Positions 12,475 through 24,564 of a stretch of 64,000 nt of DNA are shown here, piece after piece. Source of the DNA: Delphinus delphis (Eukaryota; Chordata; Mammalia; Artiodactyla; Delphinidae); the NCBI RefSeq assembly GCF_949987515.2, contig NC_082688.1:102713893-102777892 (forward strand), read 5' to 3'. The notes under the pieces are model-generated. The model was not told the DNA's origin, searched no databases, and worked only from the letters and a program-made list of their open reading frames with translations. Made by a program: the position numbers and the translations under genes. Position 1 is the stretch's first letter; every line of letters starts with the position of its first letter.

Positions 12475-12560
12475 AAGGAAAGGTGGCGTGGGGGGAGGGG
12501 GGGCGGCAGAGGGGGGAACCTGCACGGCCGTGGCGGTGGGGAGGGGGGTGCCCAAGGTGA
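12475..12560. repeat. G-rich low-complexity tract
   Basis: Runs of 4-8 G separated by short spacers (ggggggaggggggg type) give quadruplex potential on the plus strand. Confidence 0.75.
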
Positions 12561-13212
12561 CGGAGCCCTTCCATCTCCCATCTCGCCTGGTCCAGGAGGC
12601 AGGGGAAACCGAATATTAGCATTGTCTGGTGGCCCGGGCGATTTTTCCCCTTCTCATAATATAACTTTGTGAATATGTTGAAGAGAGTGTCTGCTGTTAT
12701 TGGTCTAATGAGCTAACTCTGAAATCTGAGCTAAAGACAGCTCCCTAGTGGCTGCTCACTGTTCCACAGACAGAAAGGAAACTCCTTTCAGGGGCCCATC
12801 AGGGTGAACCACTGCTGACAGCTTGGAACGGCACAACACACAGATTTATTTCACAGACAGCCACAGACAGGAATTTAGCACCCTGTGCTGGCCTCCTGCT
12901 TCGTGGAGAAGGTGTTAAAATGCAACCATGCAGAGCTCTCCCTTGAACAAAACCCAGTAGCGACTAATCAAGCGGTCACCCGTCCCCCCAGCAGAAAATT
13001 CTGGGCGCGGAGCAGCTGAGCGCTGAGCTGGGCGCCCCATCCTGACAGCTACTGCTCGGGCGCCCGCTGCAGCTTGAGCGCTGCCTCGGAAATCGCGAAA
13101 TATTTTGCCTGACCTTTCAACTTACAAATTAATTGATTTCTAAACAACGGCAAATGTTATTTATTTATTTATGACATCTCGGAATGCCTGCTCGCAGGAA
13201 GGGCGAGACGCC

Positions 13213-13231
13213 GGGGGGGGGGGGGGGGGGG
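13213..13231. repeat. Poly-G run of 19
   Basis: Uninterrupted G run; its length is likely variable and hard to sequence. Confidence 0.9.
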
Positions 13232-13404
13232 ATATTCCCTGAGGCATCAGACTCTGAGGGTGCTGTTTCTCACGGTCCCTCCTCAACATGCCTTCCCAGG
13301 ATGCAGAGCTCAGAGGCACTGATGTGTAGACACTTACCTGCCCACACTCAGCAAGTCCGTAACGTTGTACTACCTGCATAAAATAAGCACGTTGACTTTG
13401 TTTC

Positions 13405-13500
13405 ATGCATCTGTGTGTGCATGTATATATGTATTTATGTAGGTATATATATGTGCATGTGTGTGTATATAAAATATATATACACACACACGCATATATG
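13405..13500. repeat. TG/TA-rich alternating tract with imperfect palindrome
   Basis: Alternating TG, TA and CA steps; gtgtgtgtatata and atatatacacacacac form an imperfect inverted repeat centred near 13472. Confidence 0.85.
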
Positions 13501-14094
13501 TCTCCAAGGTAGGCTTCACCTTCAAATTTGTAGCAAAAGTTACTAACCCTCTCCCCACCGCTGCCCACCCTAAACAAGTACTCAGCAGTTGATCAGCTGA
13601 GCTATTTAGGGATAAAGGCAAACTACATTTATTAAAGCAACTGAAATTGCATCCTGGTAACCAGGGGTTGTTCCCAAGGAAATTGCATACCGTTGGTGAT
13701 ATTGTTTATATTGATTATTTTGCTAATCTCGCTCTCACACACGCTACAGTGTCTTCTCTTTAGGTTGTGTTTCTGAAACAACCAACTTGTTCTGGTAAGA
13801 GGAGGAGAAGAGAGAGAGGAGGAGGAACAGTAGAAGAAATATTTTCCTTGCTTATTTTCTGGGCTGCGAGCAAGCTCCTTGTTTTCTCATTTTAAATTCC
13901 ATTTTGAATGGCTCTAAATGCTGTCCTCACCCACTGTATTCCCAATAAACCCAGGTCTTCAGGTCACTTCTCTTTCTGCCCACCTCAACTCTTAAAGTTT
14001 GCCGATGGATAAATAATAATGACCAGATACTCTCTCAGTCTGATTTTGTCCCCATGCACGATGCCAAAGGCAGACACACCTCAGTCCAAACAGC

Positions 14095-14178
14095 AATCCA
14101 CATCCCAGAAGGTCTTCTGAAGTGTTTCCTGCCTACATATCCTCAGAACTCCCAGGAATCCACATCCCAGAAGGTCTT
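14095..14178 (+). repeat. 43-bp templated insertion flanked by a 22-bp direct duplication
   Basis: The 43-base copy at 14115-14157 sits between two exact 22-base direct repeats, 14095-14116 and 14157-14178, that begin aatccacatcccagaaggtc. The repeats share one or two bases with each end of the insert. There is no A-tail. Confidence 0.9.
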
Positions 14179-15484
14179 TAATCAACGACACAGAAGTGAC
14201 CATGGGATGGCACCATCAACAGAAAGGACTCTGCCCAAGAACCCTCACTGCATCTTTGCAGAGTCAAGTCCACAAATAGCTACGACTCTGCAGCACCCTC
14301 CCAGGTGTGTTTTGCCATTCTGTCAGTATTCTCAGGGGAGTGTAACATTTATTTGGACTTTTTTTTTTAACCAACGTGTTATCAAATTTCTGGGACACTT
14401 GCGTAGCCAAAAGGGGCATAATATCAATAGAAAACTGATACCTAGGCAAGCGCCCCCTCTCGGAGCTCCTTCTCCAGAGCTGGTAACCTTTTCCCACCTC
14501 ACTGTGGTAACTTACAAAGGGAGCCTTGAAAGAAGTAAAGGCTCAGAAAACTGAAGCGAGGAAAGAAACCTCATCACCTCGGGGAGCCAAATCCGTCTGC
14601 TCCCATTCCAAGACAGAGAAGAAAAAATGATGCCCTGTTTATTTTTCTACTTCTCCCACTTCTTTGCAGGCATATCATTTTCCTAGAGTTCTTGTGTCGT
14701 AGGTCTTGGTTAAAGGAACGAGATTTTATTTTTGTTTTTAAAGTCAAAGGGGGTGTGTGTGTAGGGTGGGGCACAGGGGAAGGAGGGAAGGAAGCCACAG
14801 GGAAGATGTGTCAAAGGGACTCTCTAGGGAAGGTGGCCTCTGCCAGTTTTACATAAGGGCATGTATGTAAATTTCATATCCTACTTACGAGTATAGGAAA
14901 CATTAGGATAAGTGTATTTCTAGTCATATAAAAATAATGGTCTGTAGGAACACTACACAAAGAAAAATGCAATAAAAAATAAATAACTTGCAACAGACTG
15001 AGAAATGTGCCTTAATCCCAAATTGAGAATCACCTAAGCGATTCCTGATACATACTAAGTTTGTCCCCTTGCCCTCATTCTCCCTCTTGTTCTCTTCCAA
15101 AAGTGTGAAGTATGTATCTAGTATATTCAACAGGCCCTTTCATTTCTGTTTGCCTTCTGAGATGATATCAATTCAGACGAAGATGAAGTGTGAACCCACA
15201 TGGGCAGATGAGGTTCTGAACTTTTCCACTAATGGACATAGTGACAGTTTTTATTCTGGACTTGGATACATATATTCTGCCTTTGAGACATTTTCCCTAC
15301 TTGTAGTATTTGCAGATTTCAAACAGGTACTACAAGTGAGGCACCCAGGTAAAAGGAAGTGGCCCTGTCTCTTGCTTAGTGTGTGGTGTATATACTCAAA
15401 GCGACCCCAATACCTCTGACCTTCTCTGTGAAAGATTAAGCAAAGTTTTCCAAGATGCAGGTCTTCTGTTGATTACTCCTGAAA

Positions 15485-15790
15485 CGAATAGTTATGATAC
15501 CAACTGTGTGTTAGGCATTATTCCAGATGTTAGGGATAAACCACTAAACAGAAAGACAAAAACCTCTGCCTTTCTATGACTTAGTAGCGGGAGTCAGGGA
15601 GGGCAATAGGGACAACTGACAAACAAATGAGCAAAATATATAGCATGTTAATTGGTAAAAAGTGCAGTGAGAAAAATCAAACAGGAGAGAGGGCCAGGAA
15701 CTGCAGGATTGGGAAGGAAGTGTCCACTTAGATGACATTTAAGCCACGACCCAAAGGACAGCTGAGCAAAAACTTCACCCTGAAACCTAC
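15485..15790 (+). mobile_element. Ancient mammalian dispersed repeat, family not certain
   Basis: 'gtgtgttaggcattattcca' with 'agggataaaccactaaacag' and 'ttagatgacatttaagccac' follows a pattern widespread in mammals (…ggcactgttctaggtgctgggg…, …gtgacatttgagc…). A similar shorter piece is at about 56975-57090. I cannot assign the family with confidence. Confidence 0.4.
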
Positions 15791-18266
15791 AGTTCCAGTT
15801 AAAAAGTAGATGTGAATTAACTGATGACAGCAATTTCTCCATCCGTTTTTATCATTCCAATCACAGCCAATGGTAAAACAGCTGTATTCCTCCCTATTTT
15901 TCTTCCAGAGGCCAGATTGCGATTTCCCACACTCTGCTTTTCCCACTGAACTTGCACCATTTGGTTCCTGCTGTCCTAACAGTAGGTTCCCTCATTCCTT
16001 TAAGCAATATTTGCTGAGCGCCTACTCTGTGTCAACATTTTGAGGAAGAAATATCAAGATGGCGAGAGGCAGCGTCTATCATGTCACACACGGCTCTCTC
16101 CCCGAGAGTCATCATCATCTACCCACTCCGCCAGCTCCCACCCATGCTACTTGCTCCTTTTTCCTTCTTAAGGCAAAAACATGCAGGGATCTCCATTCAG
16201 TACTTGGAATTTTTAAATTCTAGACGCCCCCCCCAAATTATAAATAGATGTGCTCTGGTTACAACAATTCAGATTCCCTGGTTTTCTGACACACGGGACT
16301 TTACATCGCATTTCTACCCGCTATTAAAAAATCAAGGCAAGCCACAACAAGATGACTCCGTACAATTCTGTATCACAGGTAAAAGAAAACCTTGTCGATA
16401 TGAAATCAGACGGTGTAAAATTCTCTCCCAGAGGAACCTGGCATTATTACATCCCCCATCAATCATGGTATTGTTTCTCCAACAACTGTATCAGACTCGG
16501 CACCTGGATATTGCTGTGTCATCCTACCAATTCAGCAGGGGAGTCAGATACCATTACAAACAAGTCCAGGCCCATCAAAATCTAAACTCTTTCAGGAGAT
16601 TTCAAAGTCCTCATTGGTTTCCAGCCACGATCGACTCTCCAAATTCCAGGACTTTAGTATTGGGTGTAATGGAATTTGACCTAAACATTAATGTATGACC
16701 TATATATACACTTATGAGAACACTCTATGAATCTGACCTAGGCATATGTGAAGAAATGCTATATATACATTATAATATAATAATATAGAATATGATCATA
16801 TATTATGAGATGGCATATACTTTAAATCTTAACTTATCACAGATTAGTTCCTATTCTGGACATTCCATTTAATGACAGGTAATAATTCCCTCCAACCCAT
16901 ATTATGGAAAACTTATAGATCACCTGCAGACAGTATCTAGGCAATGTTCCAAGTGTCAAGGATACAATAGATAGACACGCTAATGGATCCAGCAAAGCCT
17001 CGCCTTCTAAAATGACTTTTTTTTTCAGCAGAAATTTGGGGGTTTTGGTTCATCAGATACTCCCAACGTGGGTTAAAAATTACAACACCAAGCTTAAGTT
17101 TAGTATAGATACTGGCTGAACTCCGAAACTGCTTTTCTTTATCCCCTTGTGCCATTAGGAAGAAAACAGCCCCCCTCCCCTCTCTTCACCAGACCCCCAC
17201 CGGACTAAAAAGCTGACTTGGAAGGTTTCAGTTTCCCTTCACTTTCCTTTTGTCCCTGCCACGGATAAGCCAAAGCAAGTGAAGTGACGGTCTTGCCTTG
17301 GCCCCCCGCACAGAAAACGGCCACAATACATCCACCTTACGTACCTTACTTATAATCCTCTGTAAATTCACCCGAAAGTCATGAACTACATAATACTAAT
17401 TCTTATAGGTTGACATCTTTCCCTGATCTTTCATGAGCCACATGGGGAAACAGTTTTCTCCTGATCTGAATGAAGAAGAAAAACAGCGATCCTAATCAAC
17501 CATTTGCCCTCAGTGGCTTCCCTAAACAAATCTGGGAAAGCGCTTAAAGGCTTGGGAATAACCATGACCCTGCTTGATGCACTGTAATAACCCTGCCTAA
17601 TTATACTGATATAAAAACTAATTGGAAAGATAGCAAATGTCAGGGTAAGATGCAAATCGTAGGGTGTTAATTGCTGAACAGGTGCTGGAATAGAATTAAA
17701 TGAGCATTCTGATTAAAAGAGTGGAGGAAACAAATGTGGACCCCTGATACAAACTTGGCCATGTGATTTCTTCAGAGGTCCATCCCACTAGGAAAAGGTC
17801 ACGAGGCTGTGACCTCTGTCCCGTGATGGGTAGACCAAGAAAATAAGAGTGACCACAGAAGAAAAAATAATAATAATATAGCAACAATATCAACGTGACT
17901 TCTAGAACCCACTGCTTGCTAAGTTTGAGCCCCGGGGATACCCAGCGTATTTTAGGAGTTCTTTGGTGCGTGCATAAGCTGAGAGAATCAGGAATGTATA
18001 AATGCTCACCCTTCCCCAGCTACAAGCCTGTGCCCTTCCACCTTGGACCAGAAGTCCTCCTATTTCCCCATGGCATAACCACAGTGCTGAGTGCTACTAA
18101 GGACTCACTACACGTTTGTGGGCTGACCAAGTGCTTGATTAATCAGCTGAGTCAATAGCATGGCTTGACTTCCTTCAGTTGAGACAGTATGGGAGCCATG
18201 GCAGTGGGGTGGGGTGACAACATGGAGAACACATCAGAGGCTCCAATTGCTAGAAGCTACTCATTC

Positions 18267-18437
18267 TTTTTTTTTTTTAGTTTTTTACTGTGGTAAGAAA
18301 CACTTAACCTGAGATCTACCCTCTTAAAGAACTTTTTTTTTTTTTTTTTTGGCTGTGCAGCACAGCCTTGTGGGATCTTAGTTCCCCGACCAGGGATGGA
18401 ACCCAGGCACTCGGCAGTGAAACCGCCAGGGAATTCC
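18267..18437 (-). mobile_element. Short tRNA-derived SINE with an extra L1-like 3' segment, minus strand
   Basis: Read on the minus strand: a SINE head and body (18437-18349), an A-run (to about 18331), then about 54 bases containing 'gggtagatctcaggttaag' and 'tttcttaccacagt', then a second A-run (to 18267). One target duplication, gaagctactcattctt at 18253-18268 and gaagccgctcattctt at 18438-18453 (14 of 16 identical), encloses both parts. The extra segment resembles the 3' end of an old L1. This looks like one insertion of a composite RNA. Confidence 0.8.
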
Positions 18438-21096
18438 CGAAGCCGCTCATTCTTATTACCAGTGGTACGTACTGATGCTCTAGTAATCCAAATTTTAAAC
18501 TGCATCTATAAAGGAGATTTCCACCCTAGCCCAGTGTGTCAGTGGAGGTTTCTTCACAAACTCCTGGGGCCTTGGTCAAGCCCTTGCACAACTGTCCTGA
18601 AATTTCCTGATGTGTGGCAAAGGCTGGACCAATGGCACCTGCATGCTGAGTCCTTCGAGGAAGAGGAAGCCCTGGGGGCAGTGACTATAGGTGGATGCTG
18701 GTGATAGCAGACAGCAGCTCCTAAGCTATAGGGGACTCGATAAGACCCCTTCCCAACACCACGATGGCCTCCATGGCTCTACTACCTCTAGAAGCCTTTT
18801 TCTTCCCACCAGAAGGAATGCTTTACTTCAAAGCCCTAATATTTTCCCCAATCGACTGCCATAAATAACCTAGAAGGGAATTGTTCCATTTCCAGGTAGG
18901 ATACTACGGCGTAAATGTTCTTTTCTCACAGTGGTTTGCAGGCCTTTGAGATTTATGATGGCAGAAACCTATATACGCTCTTTGGTGCTGGGCGGGTGAA
19001 GCAGCCGGTCCTGCTCTATTCTGGTATTTCTCACGCTACCCTGTCCCCAGGATAAGAGCAATTCATTTACTGTGCTCATTCCACTTGGGGACCTCTTTAC
19101 CATTCTGCCTACGTAGATTTGGTTTTGGTGATATAGGCTAAGGGCAGCGGGGGACGGGTGGCAGCAAAGTTAACTCTTCTCACTCAGACCTATGTCTACT
19201 CAAGTCCGAGCAGAGAACTGATCAACCCAGTTTGCTTCCTTTTATTTTGTTTCATTTTATTTTTCTTTGTATTTAATCGATTTGGCCTCTACTTATATTG
19301 GTCAAAAGAAAATCATATGATGGTTACCTCAGACAATGCTTCAACTTCAGCAACCCAATTTCCAAATGCAAACAGAGGAGATTCCCAAATGCTTTAAGAA
19401 GGAAATGTGGGTGCAGGAGGCATGGGTGAGATTCCACCTTGTTTATTTATGCTTTTATAAGGACACTGAGAATAATAATAAAACAGGATAGGAAAGAGAA
19501 AAATTTTGCTCCAGCACAGAGATGGGTGAGTATAACCTCCTCACTCTTTCCTTGTCTTTGATCTTAGGAAAAGCTCACTCTCTCTTGTTCACTCTCTCTT
19601 TAAGGAACAAAAATAAACTGTCTCCTGAGTAATAAAGTCACGACAGTTGCCAGTAAAAATTGGTTAAGGTCATCACTTCTGAAGGTCAAACAAGTTTGAG
19701 ACAGCTGTCATGTGGGATCACCATTCAGCACATTTAGTTAAATGGGTAAAAATAATAAAAATAATGACAGTAGTAGAGTTATCTTAAAAAAAAAAAAAAA
19801 AGCACAGAAGGCAGAGTAAATGAGAGAACCAGATGTCTTGAAAGAATGCTGGGAAACACTTAAGAGAAAGATTTCTCCCACCCCAAACAAAAGCTTCCCC
19901 AAGGATCTTTTGAGACTTGCTGTCAGTATCTGATGTCGACGCAACATCGTATATCTTTTTGGTGTTTTGTTGTGCAGTTTTCTTATTTATTTATTTTATT
20001 TGAACAAAGAAGACACAATAGAGAAAACTTTTCGTTTAAAGGATGGCAATTCGAGTTGACCCCAAAGTGAACATTTCCCCGGGTCCCTTGCGCTTCTGCC
20101 TTGTCTAAAGATCCAAAAGACACTCGAAGTTATATCGCTCCCATGCTGGATTGGAACAGAAAGAGGCCAGCTTCACATTCAGCTTTTCTGAAAATGATAC
20201 CATGGACTGAAGGGAGAAGAAGATACCACCATTTATCCAGGTTCCAAAGGAAGATCTCCACTCTTTATAAAACAGAGCATGAACAGGTCGAAGCTAAGAG
20301 ACTGTTAGGAGATGCAAATGAGCTCTCATGGGAGATCTCCACGGCTCCAAAAACAAACTCAGAATCCACACTGTCAGTGCAGCCGGGGTTCTAGGTTATG
20401 CCACATCCTCTCACAGGGCGAGGTGGGCAGCCAGGCCTGGGGCTTTTATGATCCGTTTGCGTTTTACAGGCTACAAGCTCAACCACAGAACCAAAAAGTC
20501 TCTGTGCCAAGGGATGCTTTAAAACTCCAGTGAGGCCCCCCGCAAGACGCAAGTTCCAAGGATTGCTCGTTGCCAGTGACAATTAGAACAATCTGAAAAT
20601 GTTCCTCCCAGAAAAATACACTCTTTTCTGTTGTAACAGAGGTGTAAACGCCAGCCAATCTCTTTTGGCACCCAGTACTGTAAGAAGTGCTTTCACCGTG
20701 CCACCTCCCGACAAAAACGCCCTCAATGAGCGTCCTCCAAGGACTAGCTTTGAAAAGGGGTTTCGCGTATCAGGTTAATGCATGCACTTGGCACGGCCCA
20801 ACTTTTGCACCAAAGGCTCTGGGGTATGGGGTGATAAGAGCCAGGTTCTGTTTGTTAACGATAAGGCAATTATTTCTTTGGTACTTCATAGGGAAAAAAA
20901 AAAAAAAATCTTACAGCAAAGATTCAAACAAGGATCCCTAGGGAGACAACGGAACTCATAGGTTGGAAAAGTTTTTTTGTTATTTTCTTCTTCTTCTTCA
21001 CAGGAGCAAATAAATGGGCCATTGAGAGCAACAGACCGGCTAAGACGAAGTTACCGACAAACACGCTGGCAGCCAGCTCCCGCCGAAGTCCTCGGT

Positions 21097-21265
21097 AACT
21101 TAGGGAGGGATACAAGAGAGGAGAGGAAGGAGGGACAGAAAAACGACAGACACAAAATGAGAGGAGAGGAAAAAGAGAAAATGAGGAAAGAACAAGGGTG
21201 AGGTGAAAGTGAAGAGGCAAGAAAGAGAATGGAGAGGGTGGAGATGAGATAAAAGAAAGGACAGA
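21097..21265. repeat. Purine-rich tract
   Basis: About 170 bases that are very largely A and G on the plus strand, with gaggaaggaggga-like words. The open frames here on the other strand (S/L/F-rich) are by-products. Confidence 0.8.
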
Positions 21266-22465
21266 CAGTGCCATTGGCGGTACTTCCCACGAGTCTAGAG
21301 GTGGAAGAGGTCCATGAACTTGGATGGGTAAACATTAGATCTTTATTTTCACTGCCCCCAACCTAAATTTAGCAGTTCCTTCCATTTTAAATGTAGACAA
21401 TAAGCCCCAACGGTATTATAGACCCACAGGATTCCCTGGACCATCAGTGGGCTCCATGGTTAAAAAACAAAGTGGCGGAGGGGGGCGCAGTTTAGAACTC
21501 CAGAATTCTGGGAAGGTATTAGGCATCCTCCCCCTTTGCAGGCATAATAGTTCAGAGGAGAGGTGGGCAAAATTTTCAGTTTGGAAAGGAGATTCTTTCA
21601 TTTACTCCCTGGGTCGGGTTGTCTGCCTTTAGGCCAAGGTTTCCGAACCTCGCCTGAACTCTCTAACGTGCGACAAGTTTGGGCTTCAGATGCCAGGGAG
21701 CTTTCAGAAGTTTTTCTCAAGGTCATCGCATCTGAGTAACAGCTGAGAGCTAGTTCCACAGTTTTGCAGGTCAGATCCAACATGACAATTTTTTTTTTTC
21801 TAACACAGTTTTTTGCCCAGCTGGTTTCCGCTAAGCTCTGTAAAACTTGAAAAAATGGTAGGCTGTGACTTCCCCAAGAAGCATGTCACTGACGCCTCAT
21901 TTTTAGTTTCCTACTAGGGGGAAAAAAAATGCTGAAGAGATCAAGATAGTCTACAGATGGAATGGGTCTCAAAACAACTGGCCTTCTGCTCAACCCTTGA
22001 CATCGCAGAATCCTGCTGTCAGGGTAGGCTACCATCCAAAAGTCAGTGGACCATTGGCCCCATGACCTATGGGGTAACGACTAGTTAAGGCCTCTGTGGA
22101 TGCCTTAACTATAGAGCAGCTGGGGAGCAGCTGAGCCCGTGCCCTTGGAAATTCCCACCTAGTAGTCCAGTATCACAGGTCGCACTGTCCCAAGGGATAG
22201 AAATCATGCAAACTCACCAACTTGCTCTCTCTGCTCTAGTCTGCCAGTACTTAGGTTTACTGCAGAACCTGGGCTCTGTGGTAGAAGTTCCTAAGCTAAA
22301 GCATCCCCACGCTCACCAAGCAAGGAGACCTTACACCTTGACTTGGGGCTTCCTTGGTGCTGCATTAGTTTGGAAATTCTCAGAATAGGCGTCACACTCA
22401 GACCACCTACCTGATCGGGGTTAAGAAAGGAGGAGAACGTTCTCAGCGAAGAGCCAGTTTTGAAA

Positions 22466-22515
22466 AATTTCAAGCACTTTTCTCATCTAAAATTTCAAGC
22501 ACTTTTCTCATCTAA
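22466..22515. repeat. Perfect 25-bp tandem duplication
   Basis: Unit aatttcaagcacttttctca plus tctaa occurs at 22466-22490 and 22491-22515. Confidence 0.9.
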
Positions 22516-23218
22516 AGAGGGGAGTGTTTTAAAGGACAAGGCAGGGCTTCTCAAAGAGAAGCCCACAGCTCCACTTCCTCTTTAGCGAAAGAATGTTTCT
22601 ACCTGACAAGGAAGAGCTGGGGCGGGGGGTGGGCTCCACGTGAGTCACGCCCATGTGTAGGTGGTGGCGGCCATCAGGGGTCAGAAGTTCAGGCAGAGGG
22701 AGGAGAAAGATGCTAAAGGAGATGGGCCCCAACCCAAACCATACACAGGATAGGCTTATGTCAATGTCTGGTTTATTTGCTTCCGGTCGCAGTGATGGGA
22801 ATTAGACAATTGCTTTAAAAACTCAGAAGCCACCGTAAAAATAGAAAATTATTGCTTCCTGTCATGACCAAATATTAAACACAGTGCACACCTAATGACT
22901 CTATCCCTCCCCAGGGAAGGAGCTTTACGAACAATAAAATCCCAGCAGACTGGCACGGTTTGGGTTCGGAGGTCTCATAATGGGCTCACTGATCCAACAC
23001 AATTTACAAGCTCAGTGGACTCCACTCGAAGTGAAAACCACCAAGCCACAGTTATAAACGGAACACCTACAGTAAAACCAGCATTTCACTCTTCATCAGG
23101 GAAGGAAAAGGGGGAAGGCAGGATCAGAAAGAAAGGCATTAGGGACAAGTTGCTCACGGCAATAGTTCTGACCACCTGCGTTGGACTCAAGTTCAGACCC
23201 ACCACTAGAAAGCAACGC

Positions 23219-23350
23219 AGGGACTTCCCTGGCGGTCCAGTGGTTAGGACTCCACGCTTTCACTGCTGAGGGCTCGGGTTTGATCCCCGGTCGGGGAAAT
23301 AAGATCCCACAAGCGGCGCGGCTCAGCCAAAAAAAAAAAAAAAAAAAAAA
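23219..23350 (+). mobile_element. Short tRNA-derived SINE, plus strand
   Basis: Begins gggacttccctggcggtcca, carries 'ctcgggtttgatccccggtc', and ends in about 22 A. An imperfect flanking duplication (aaagcaacgcag before, aaagcgcaaggcag after) is compatible with retrotransposition. The 202-codon frame through it is not a gene. Confidence 0.88.
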
Positions 23351-24329
23351 GCGCAAGGCAGGCGGGGAGAAAGCAAGGGAGACCCTAAAGGTGAAGGCAG
23401 GAAGGAAAAAGAACGTGAACAAAGGTGAAAGAGGTAGACAGGGACAAGGGTGGGGCGCGAGAGAAGCAGAAGAGGAATTTTTAAATCTGCTGCCCCTTTT
23501 TCTACACAGGCTGACTCGACATGACATCAAATTTTCAAAGTTAGATTTTTTTTTTTTAAGTTCACTAAATTACCCAGATAGATGTCTACATGATGGTTAT
23601 ACTTCATCTTGCGACTCAACATCTGGGATAAAATGCACGAGCCAGTCTACGCTGACTTGGGCAAGCACCAAGTGGACCGCTCGCGTTAAACCGAAGGAAA
23701 GTCTGGCTCTTGTTCAAACGTCAGCCCAGACCAAGTCGGGAGAGAGGAGCTTCCCTTTTACCTTTAACTTCATGCAATTTATCACTTGAGCCTAAACAAT
23801 CCCACATGTGTGAAGCATTGAAGACAGAGACTCGGGGAAAGACCGAACAAAGGCTTTCAGGAAAGGCAGAGAGTGAACAGGAGACGCTGGACGGTGGACT
23901 CGAAGCAAAAGCAATGCCGGGGAGGCGACAAGTCCATAAAACAGGGACTAGATGGGACATGAGCCCAAGGCACTGAGAGGTGACAAAAGAGAGAGAAGAG
24001 ACAGAACACGGGGCTGCGGGGGAGAAACTGGCAACGACAAGGGGCCCCCAAAATGCTGCTGGTTCCCAGTAAAGCTTCCTGCTCACCTCTCAGCCTCCAA
24101 ACTGAATCTCCTAAGTGTGAATCAACTTCCACACGGACATGTGGGGCAAAGGTGATAAGCCCCAGGTGGAGACAGAAAACACACTACCAGGAGGGACCGT
24201 ACACGTGCTGGTTGGCCCTGGGGCCAGTTGGGGCTCCGAGCTCCTTCACGCATCTCTCTCCCCTTCCCAGCACCGTAAGGCAGCCCTGCCTTCCCTATTC
24301 TTCAGATAAGAAACTGGGATTCAGGCAGC

Positions 24330-24564
24330 GTTGCCGGATAAGATACAGGACGCCCAAGTGATTTTGAATTTCAGACAAACGACGAATACTTTTTCAGTGT
24401 AAGTATATTGCATGAGAAAGGCTCATACTTCTCAGTATTTGTTGTTCTTCTGAAATTCAAATTTAACTGGGACTTATGTATACTAAAAAGAAAACTCATT
24501 CGTGTTTATCTGATATTTAAATTTAACTGGGCATTTTATATTTTTATGCGCCAAATCTGGCAAC
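24330..24564. mobile_element. Inverted-repeat DNA transposon remnant
   Basis: The left end gttgccggataagataca pairs with the right end '...ctggcaac', and the word tgaatttcaga with its complement. An extra arm containing 'tctgaaattcaaatttaact' lies in the middle, and tttaaatttaactgggc recurs at the right. The long, mostly complementary arms resemble a known mammalian palindromic MITE-like element, but I cannot name the family. No coding capacity. Confidence 0.65.

Larger units (their letters stand above)
11432..18252. other. Intronic sequence, mostly unassigned
   Basis: Holds the templated insertion, the G-rich tracts, and an unusual CpG-rich patch at 12960-13110; otherwise no gene. The 205-codon plus-strand frame at 16081-16698 has no recognisable domain, no coding-like composition that I can judge, and no start or splice context, so I leave it as a chance frame. 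16740-16830 is an AT-rich patch with tatata words. Confidence 0.55.
18454..23208. other. Intronic sequence, mostly unassigned
   Basis: No gene seen. The purine-rich tract and a 25-bp tandem duplication are the only structured parts. Several A-runs (19786-19801, 20891-20906) are not attached to a SINE body. Confidence 0.55.

Noticed and set aside
16081..16698. Plus-strand open frame of 205 codons in intron 6
   Set aside because: No recognisable domain, no supporting splice or promoter context, and ordinary intron composition around it. A protein search with no hit in other mammals would confirm rejection.
19786..20906. A-runs as tails of unrecognised retrogenes
   Set aside because: No body of a SINE or processed transcript and no target duplication could be found next to them.
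23181..23789. Plus-strand open frame of 202 codons
   Set aside because: Its middle is a tRNA-derived SINE and its poly-A tail (poly-Lys).
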